In this document: positions 62,677 to 64,000 of the stretch, piece by piece
How positions within the stretch are numbered: the stretch's first letter is position 1
Layout: every line of letters starts with the position of its first letter
Assembly: GCF_902141845.1 (NCBI RefSeq)
Contig: NZ_CABFPH010000005.1
Location: 59,080-123,079, forward strand
Length of the DNA stretch: 64,000 nt
Direction: 5' to 3'
Source: Methylobacterium symbioticum
GTDB taxonomy: Bacteria; Pseudomonadota; Alphaproteobacteria; Rhizobiales; Beijerinckiaceae
Notes under the pieces: model-generated
Told to the model about the DNA's origin: nothing
The model's input: only the letters and a program-made list of their open reading frames with translations
Database searches by the model: none
Program-made: the position numbers and the translations under genes

Positions 62677-63585
62677 TTAGAAGCCGCCAAACTTATAGTT
62701 GAAGCCCGCACGAATCAGGTGACCCTCGGTGTTGAAACGCGAGGTGTACGAACCGGTCGCAGCGGTGAAGGTAGCGCCCGTCGCCGGGTTGATGCTGTTG
62801 ACCAGCACATTCCGGCTGCCGAGATCGTAGCGGACATATTCCGCCTTCAGGGTGATGGCTTCGGACTTAATACCGAGATACCGGCCGACGCTGAGGAAGT
62901 TCAGGAAGCTATCGGTCGGCACGGCATACTCGATGCCGCCACCATAGGCGAAGCCGGTCTCCAGATCGCTGTAGCGGCCGGCATAGGCGACCGGGAAGCC
63001 TGCGCCGTTCCCGCGGAAATTCGCGTCATAGAATACGTTGCCGTAGGCGAAGCCGCCCATCCCGTAAACGAGCACGCGATCGAACGCGTAGCCGACGCGA
63101 CCGGTGACGAGGCCGAGCCAATCGACGCTCTGCCGATAGGTGCTCACGTCGTTGAGCGGGCTCACATAGCTGCGGCCACGGGTCAGGTCCGTCCAAGTCC
63201 ACGAGGCCTCAACGCCCACGACGAAGCCCGAGCCGGGCGTGAACTGGTAATTGTAGCCGAAGCCACCGCCGATCTTCCCGATCTTGTCAGTCTCGGTGCT
63301 GAAGACCCCGATGCGACGGCCGGAGGCGACGTTCGCGACAGTGTTGGTGTTCGTGGGGCCAATCAGCGGGCCCGCGCCGGGGCCATTGTTGCCGCGCGTG
63401 ATGATCGCTCCGTTGTCGGTGATCCCGTAGGAGGTATGCGTGCCGGCGTAGAATCCCGTCCAGGTGAACACAGGAACCGGGGTGAAGACCGGCGGCGGCT
63501 CGGCACGGCGCGGGAGATCGGCCGCGGAGGCCGCGCCTGCGACGAGGGCCGACGCGGCGCTCGCGAGGAGGAACTTCTTGATCAT
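62677..63585 (-). CDS. outer-membrane beta-barrel protein (Omp25/RopB type)
   Basis: A 302-residue porin-like protein. Signal peptide of 21 residues (SAASALVAGAASAADLP), then the Pro-rich linker RRAEPPPVFTPVPVFTWTGFYAGTH that marks the alphaproteobacterial Omp25/Omp31/RopB family, then alternating amphipathic strands and a C-terminal strand ending YKFGGF with terminal Phe. Such proteins form eight-stranded barrels and are abundant surface proteins. The gene is followed by a strong terminator. Confidence 0.92.
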   Translation of the reverse strand: MIKKFLLASAASALVAGAASAADLPRRAEPPPVFTPVPVFTWTGFYAGTHTSYGITDNGAIITRGNNGPGAGPLIGPTNTNTVANVASGRRIGVFSTETDKIGKIGGGFGYNYQFTPGSGFVVGVEASWTWTDLTRGRSYVSPLNDVSTYRQSVDWLGLVTGRVGYAFDRVLVYGMGGFAYGNVFYDANFRGNGAGFPVAYAGRYSDLETGFAYGGGIEYAVPTDSFLNFLSVGRYLGIKSEAITLKAEYVRYDLGSRNVLVNSINPATGATFTAATGSYTSRFNTEGHLIRAGFNYKFGGF

Positions 63586-63902
63586 GTGTGGCGTGCCCGC
63601 AATGTCCTGTTCTTGTCGCCAAGCTAAACTTGGCTGATAGCCTCGACTATGCCCGAACTGCCACAGTGTCGCCGGAAAGCTCCGGAGTCTCGGCCGCGCT
63701 TTGCCTCGATCCGCCACCTGCTCGGGCGCGACGGCCCTTGATCAAAGGACGGCGACCCTCTAAGCGGTCCGCGCTTTTCGCCCAGGGTCTGACCCAGCGC
63801 GGGCGGCGACGGCCGGTGCATTCGAGAGCGATCGAGAGCGCAGGTCTCTACTCTCATCCGGCGCGAGATGCGCCGCGGCCTCTTTCGTAGGATCGTACAG
63901 CG
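63586..63902. other. 317-base divergent gap before tuf
   Basis: Between the beta-barrel gene (minus) and tuf (plus). No gene or tRNA is recognised. GCCGGAAAGCTCCGGAGTC at about 63670 can form a small hairpin. The tuf promoter should lie here; a weak AGGA (63891-63894) precedes the tuf ATG by eight bases. Confidence 0.4.
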
Positions 63903-64000
63903 ATGGCCAAGGAAAAATTTTCGCGTTCGAAGCCGCACTGCAACATTGGCACGATTGGCCACGTTGACCACGGCAAGACGTCGCTGACGGCGGCGATCAC
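63903..64000 (+). CDS. tuf: elongation factor Tu, 5' end only (cut by window)
   Basis: The first 32 codons of EF-Tu: [19 protein letters not shown], followed by [13 protein letters not shown], which includes the P-loop GHVDHGKT of the GTP-binding domain. The gene runs past the window edge, so nothing can be said about its remainder. EF-Tu carries aminoacyl-tRNA to the ribosome. Confidence 0.95.
   Translation, partial: MAKEKFSRSKPHCNIGTIGHVDHGKTSLTAAI

Overview
The window is high-GC alphaproteobacterial DNA and almost certainly comes from Methylobacterium or Methylorubrum. The main reason is a complete, colinear 14-gene methanol-oxidation cluster on the minus strand, mxaFJGIRSACKLDEHB (19591 down to 7543). 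It carries the calcium-type methanol dehydrogenase large subunit, the small subunit, cytochrome cL and the full set of assembly and metal-insertion proteins. The rest of the gene set fits a plant-associated pink methylotroph: HWE-family kinases, a large exopolysaccharide locus, and an EF-P gene with lysine-type modification enzymes.

Layout. 1-7517: a SelW-like redox protein, an HWE sensor kinase, an alpha/beta hydrolase, a DUF3775 protein, a secreted protein of unknown function, a membrane diguanylate cyclase and slyX. 7543-19591: the mxa cluster, then a 356-bp divergent promoter region and a trypsin-like secreted peptidase (19948-20784). 21355-42477: a Wzx/Wzy-type exopolysaccharide locus with an initiating sugar-phosphate transferase, co-polymerase/ATPase, outer-membrane export protein, four glycosyltransferases, an FkbM methyltransferase, flippase, polymerase, two GH16 glycanases, a HAD protein with an unknown partner, a LuxR response regulator and a small ExoX-like membrane protein. 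42511-50066: a LysR regulator divergent from a five-gene oligopeptide-type ABC transporter operon that includes an M20 peptidase. 50080-52237: a second HWE kinase with a degenerate receiver, a repeat-rich gap and a single-domain response regulator. 52441-56742: a TonB-C protein, a tiny membrane protein, topA and a glutathione transferase. 56747-59528: epmB, epmA and divergent efp. 59553-63585: a membrane acyltransferase-like protein, a double cold-shock protein, a DUF192 protein, an unknown small protein and an outer-membrane beta-barrel protein. The window cuts the first 98 bases of tuf (63903-64000).

How the parts work together. MxaF and MxaI form the periplasmic PQQ-dependent methanol dehydrogenase, MxaG takes its electrons, MxaJ is a periplasmic accessory protein, and MxaR/S/A/C/K/L/D act in calcium insertion and maturation. 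MxaB is a response regulator. The first four genes (F, J, G, I) are separated by gaps, three of which hold strong GC hairpins (after F, G and I). From R onward the genes are nearly all translationally coupled by 4-base overlaps, many with GTG or TTG starts. This looks like a way to set very different expression levels within one cluster.

The most unusual structure is a dispersed repeat seen three times (4379-4483, 20937-21040, 51526-51338 reversed). Each copy has a conserved 63-64-bp head that can itself fold, then a hairpin tail whose sequence varies between copies. One copy lies across the 5' end of a coding frame. Other points of interest are a perfect 17-bp palindrome between the mxaF promoter-like boxes, the HAD/partner gene pair in the exopolysaccharide locus, and near-identical tandem domains in the first GH16 enzyme. 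No CRISPR array, transposase gene, tRNA or rRNA gene was recognised.
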